From RGIG3528 sp045598045 (lineage in GTDB: Bacteria; Bacillota; Clostridia; Lachnospirales; Lachnospiraceae), in the NCBI GenBank assembly GCA_045598045.1, contig JAZLLG010000055.1, positions 19,836 to 83,835 on the forward strand: a DNA stretch of 64,000 nt, written 5' to 3'. Every line of letters starts with the position of its first letter. Within the stretch, counting starts at the first letter, position 1. The notes under the pieces were generated by a model. The model did not search any database, was not told the origin of the DNA, and saw nothing but the letters and a program-made list of their open reading frames with translations. A program made the translations under genes and the position numbers. Below are positions 62,014-64,000 of the stretch, piece by piece.

Positions 62014-62556
62014 TTATCCCCTGTTATTTTCGTTTTCCTGTTCGAACTTATCCTTAACCATCTGATAGTTCTGCTCAAAAGAATCAAATTCAAGGCTCAT
62101 TTTATTTACAGCTGTGCTGATCCAGATTGCATCAACAATCTTCAATGAAATAGCTGCAATAAGTCCCCAGAAAGTTGTGGACATCGATAATGCCAGTGCC
62201 TCTCTCATCTGGTCAATGTTTCCGAGCTGCATAATGAGTCCGGCTACCGTTCCAAGAATTCCAAGAAGAGGGAAAACCGGTACAAACTGCTCATAGATGG
62301 AATACCTTATCTGTACATTATTGAAGGTTTCCAGATTGTTAAGTATATCCTCCCATGAATATACATCCGCTTCCTTCATGATACCGTTTCCGGTGTATAC
62401 TTTTCTGCCACCGGATTTTTTACTATCCGCATCAATTTTGTTCTGAATCTTTCCTACGCGAATGTAGGTATAGATGAAGCCACCGAAGGTTATAATTGCA
62501 AGTGCAAGAATAATCCAGTTAATGGACGAACCAATAACAACAGCTAAATTTTCCAT
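62014..62556 (-). CDS. MotA/TolQ/ExbB-family proton channel
   Basis: The 180 residues have three helices (about 10-32, 91-111, 124-148). The last two carry the family core FVPVFPLLGILGTVAGLI and LSMSTTFWGLIAAISLKIVD, with the conserved Thr residues of the ion path (in GTVAG and STTFWG). A cytoplasmic segment (35-88) lies between helices 1 and 2. GAGG precedes the ATG. It follows the AIM24 gene by 11 bases and is coupled with the ExbD-like gene. MotA of flagella is excluded by length, and no flagellar genes are near. Confidence 0.9.
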   Translation of the reverse strand: MENLAVVIGSSINWIILALAIITFGGFIYTYIRVGKIQNKIDADSKKSGGRKVYTGNGIMKEADVYSWEDILNNLETFNNVQIRYSIYEQFVPVFPLLGILGTVAGLIMQLGNIDQMREALALSMSTTFWGLIAAISLKIVDAIWISTAVNKMSLEFDSFEQNYQMVKDKFEQENENNRG

Positions 62557-62567
62557 ATTTTTACCTC

Positions 62568-63371
62568 TTATCTTTGAATATTATCGGGGATATTAATCCC
62601 TCTGTTGCATCTGACAGGTGCTATAAGAACTTTTCCGGTTCCTTCATAAACGTTGACAAGGCCTTCCTTTGAGACTGCGGAGCCTACAAGCGTTTCCATG
62701 GATTTATTGACGGTAAATTTCAGGTTCGGAGACCAGGCTACGGCCATATTACCATCGATTTTTAAAACGTTGTCAACAAGTTCAACTTCAATCAGTTCGT
62801 CTCTTGGAACAGGGCTCTCAAGTGCAAGTATTCCTTTTCCGTAAAATACTGAATTTACGATACCTTCTTTACCGAAAAGGAGTGAAGAAGCCGTCTTCCT
62901 CGCCGACAGATCTTGTTCAACGGTGTCATCACATGCAAGGAACATACCGTCTTCAATTACAATGCCATCAGGCCACGAATTCATATCTTCAAGAATGATA
63001 TGTCTGAAGGTCGGTTCCAGAACAATGATTCCTTCGCCTTCATAATGCGGTTTTGTGAGTGTTTCGTTTGTAACAAGGCTTCCGACAGCTTTTTTAATAA
63101 TGTCTCCGACTCCCTTTATACCGGTAGTTGCTTCAACATCACCAATCATCAGCTGCATTTCTCCTGCCTGAACAAAAATCCCGGCCTCATTATCGACACG
63201 AATTATAAGCTGTTTTTTTCTGACATTCATTTCGGAAGCGAAATAAGCAGTTTGTGCAATATCCGGAGAAACGGAAGCGTCACGTTCATATTCAAGTACA
63301 GAAAATCTGCCCTTCTCCAATGTTATTTTTCTAAGCTCAGACGTCTTAAAAAGATTAGTCTTTATATTCAA
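62568..63371 (-). CDS. AIM24-family protein
   Basis: The 267 residues are all-beta with the AIM24 core: LEYERDASV near the start, EAGIFVQAGEMQLMIGDVEAT, TKPHYEGEGIIVLEPT, DGMFLACDDTVEQD, FYGKGILALES and a final VYEGTGKVLIAPVR. AIM24 proteins are widespread but their biochemical role is unsettled. A frame with an ATG runs to 63401, but GGGAGG sits 8 bases before the TTG at 63371, so this start is chosen. It is the first gene of the ExbB/ExbD-like operon. Confidence 0.85.
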   Translation of the reverse strand: MNIKTNLFKTSELRKITLEKGRFSVLEYERDASVSPDIAQTAYFASEMNVRKKQLIIRVDNEAGIFVQAGEMQLMIGDVEATTGIKGVGDIIKKAVGSLVTNETLTKPHYEGEGIIVLEPTFRHIILEDMNSWPDGIVIEDGMFLACDDTVEQDLSARKTASSLLFGKEGIVNSVFYGKGILALESPVPRDELIEVELVDNVLKIDGNMAVAWSPNLKFTVNKSMETLVGSAVSKEGLVNVYEGTGKVLIAPVRCNRGINIPDNIQR

Positions 63372-63431
63372 TGAATACTCCTCCCTTTCAGGATTTCCCA
63401 TTCCTCAAAAATCACCCGAATATACACTGTA

Positions 63432-63440
63432 ATTATATCA
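63432..63440 (-). promoter_or_regulatory. Predicted extended -10 promoter of the AIM24-ExbB-ExbD operon
   Basis: TGATATAAT on the minus strand (TG-n-TATAAT). No good -35 is seen, which fits an extended -10. The start point would be about 55 bases before the TTG start. Confidence 0.5.
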
Positions 63441-63580
63441 ATTAATCACAACATACACTACACAAATTTCTATAAACTTCCATACCGCACGAACAATGCG
63501 CCTGAAGCGAACAACTGCACTCCGCCGGCCCACCCATGCAAGAGATGTTACGCACGTAAAATCAAATATAGCTTCATCGC

Positions 63581-63828
63581 AAATCTGCCGGCTCTACCAT
63601 GTTTCAGGACGTGACACACCTTTAGCCTGCCTACGGCACCCGATTACTGTTATTTACACACATACAATCGGCTTTTACCCATAAACGCAAATCTGCCCGC
63701 CGATGTTGAGGGACGTGCACACTTTACGCCAGCCACGGCACCTGTATAACCTTCCGCCACACATACAATCGTCTCACAGCCTTCCCACAAATCTGCCGGC
63801 TCTACCATGTTTCGGGACGTGACACACA
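63581..63828. repeat. Degenerate tandem repeats of about 100 bases
   Basis: AAATCTGCC[GC] starts recur at 63581, 63689 and 63789 (intervals 108 and 100). The first and third copies share a 39-base stretch ending in ACGTGACACAC with one difference; all share GGACGTG and, in the first two, TGCC/AGCC-ACGGCACC and CACATACAATCG. A weaker start may exist near 63521. No coding frame explains the pattern. Confidence 0.7.
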
Positions 63829-63839
63829 AAGAGCCCCCA

Positions 63840-64000
63840 TACGTCCTTCAGAATGTCTGGCGAACTTAGGAGTTCCCGCCGAAGCCTGAATGGGCTCGCG
63901 CGCGATTGCCCTTTAGGGGCAACTTGTTCGAAAATACTGTAGAGGAGCATTCAGGGACTTCCGGTGTTATGATCTCTGTTTTCACTGGTCCTCGTCGCCT
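63840..64000. other. Gene-free structured region at the window edge
   Basis: Contains a hairpin GGCGAAC...GTTCCCGCC (63859-63880) and a long bent hairpin (63879-63964) built from CCGAAG..CCTGAATG..CTC pairing with GAG..CATTCAGG..CTTCCGG, with an inner stem TTGCCC/GGGCAA (63906-63922). The composition differs from the A/T-rich intergenic regions elsewhere. No known RNA family was recognised; the strand is undetermined. Confidence 0.45.

Noticed and set aside
61451..62556. Flagellar stator MotA/MotB
   Set aside because: The channel protein is short with three helices and TolQ-like motifs; the partner lacks the MotB peptidoglycan-binding domain; no flagellar genes nearby.
59498..63371. Zorya anti-phage system
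   Set aside because: The ExbD-like protein has no OmpA-type peptidoglycan-binding domain and no helicase or nuclease genes (ZorC, D, E) are present.
63496..63684. 62-codon plus-strand frame in the repeat region
   Set aside because: No ribosome site, overlaps the degenerate repeats, and composition is not protein-like.
63840..64000. glmS ribozyme or SRP/tmRNA
   Set aside because: GACGAGGAC and CGGCGGG resemble glmS fragments, but the rest of the core and the cleavage-site helix are missing; SRP Alu or tmRNA motifs absent.

Overview
The window looks like part of a chromosome from a low-to-moderate GC Firmicute of the class Clostridia, most likely Lachnospiraceae-like. Pointers are the IspH fused to ribosomal protein S1, PolC-type replicase, sodium-pumping oxaloacetate decarboxylase with a free biotin-carrier subunit, strong AGGAGG ribosome sites and several TTG starts. 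The genus cannot be fixed from the sequence. From 1 to about 53.9 kb nearly every gene lies on the minus strand and is a housekeeping gene in long tightly packed operons.

Region by region: 1-2.1 kb holds the start of alaS, tdk and a tRNA-Glu. 2.2-14.0 kb is a single long run bactofilin-pyrH-frr-uppS-cdsA-dxr-rseP-ispG-polC (isoprenoid and lipid precursors, envelope proteolysis, replication). 14.1-17.6 kb is the oad sodium pump operon. 17.9-19.5 kb is recA-recX. 19.8-21.8 kb encodes a small membrane protein and a surface protein with duplicated domains and a repetitive Pro/Thr stalk. 22.0-29.3 kb is cheR-plsX-acpP and rnc-smc-ftsY. 29.4-36.0 kb is folD-rimO-pgsA-flavoprotein-cmk-ispH/rpsA.

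36.0-45.2 kb is a ten-gene membrane operon that follows the ion-translocating half of archaeal Mbh hydrogenases and Mrp antiporters (E, F, G, MbhD, MbhE+B, C, D) but carries four large antiporter-like subunits and no redox or hydrogenase subunit. 45.4-52.6 kb is a division cluster (mraZ, rsmH, ftsL, pbp, ftsW, ftsQ, ftsZ) without the usual mur genes, preceded by a regular array of five MraZ boxes overlapping the promoter.

52.7-56.2 kb is an accessory patch: ychF, a REP-associated tyrosine transposase (RAYT) gene, a lipoprotein gene, and at least nine copies of one REP-like palindromic sequence in both orientations. 56.2-59.4 kb (plus strand) encodes a GH88-like unsaturated uronyl hydrolase and a DUF2264 protein.

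59.5-63.4 kb is the most unusual locus: an AIM24-family protein, an ExbB/TolQ-type proton channel, an ExbD/TolR-type partner, two more membrane proteins that seem to carry the same ExbD-like extracytoplasmic domain, and a secreted protein, in one operon of an apparently single-membrane bacterium. The last 600 bases contain no convincing gene, but have degenerate tandem repeats of about 100 bp and a long inverted-repeat structure.
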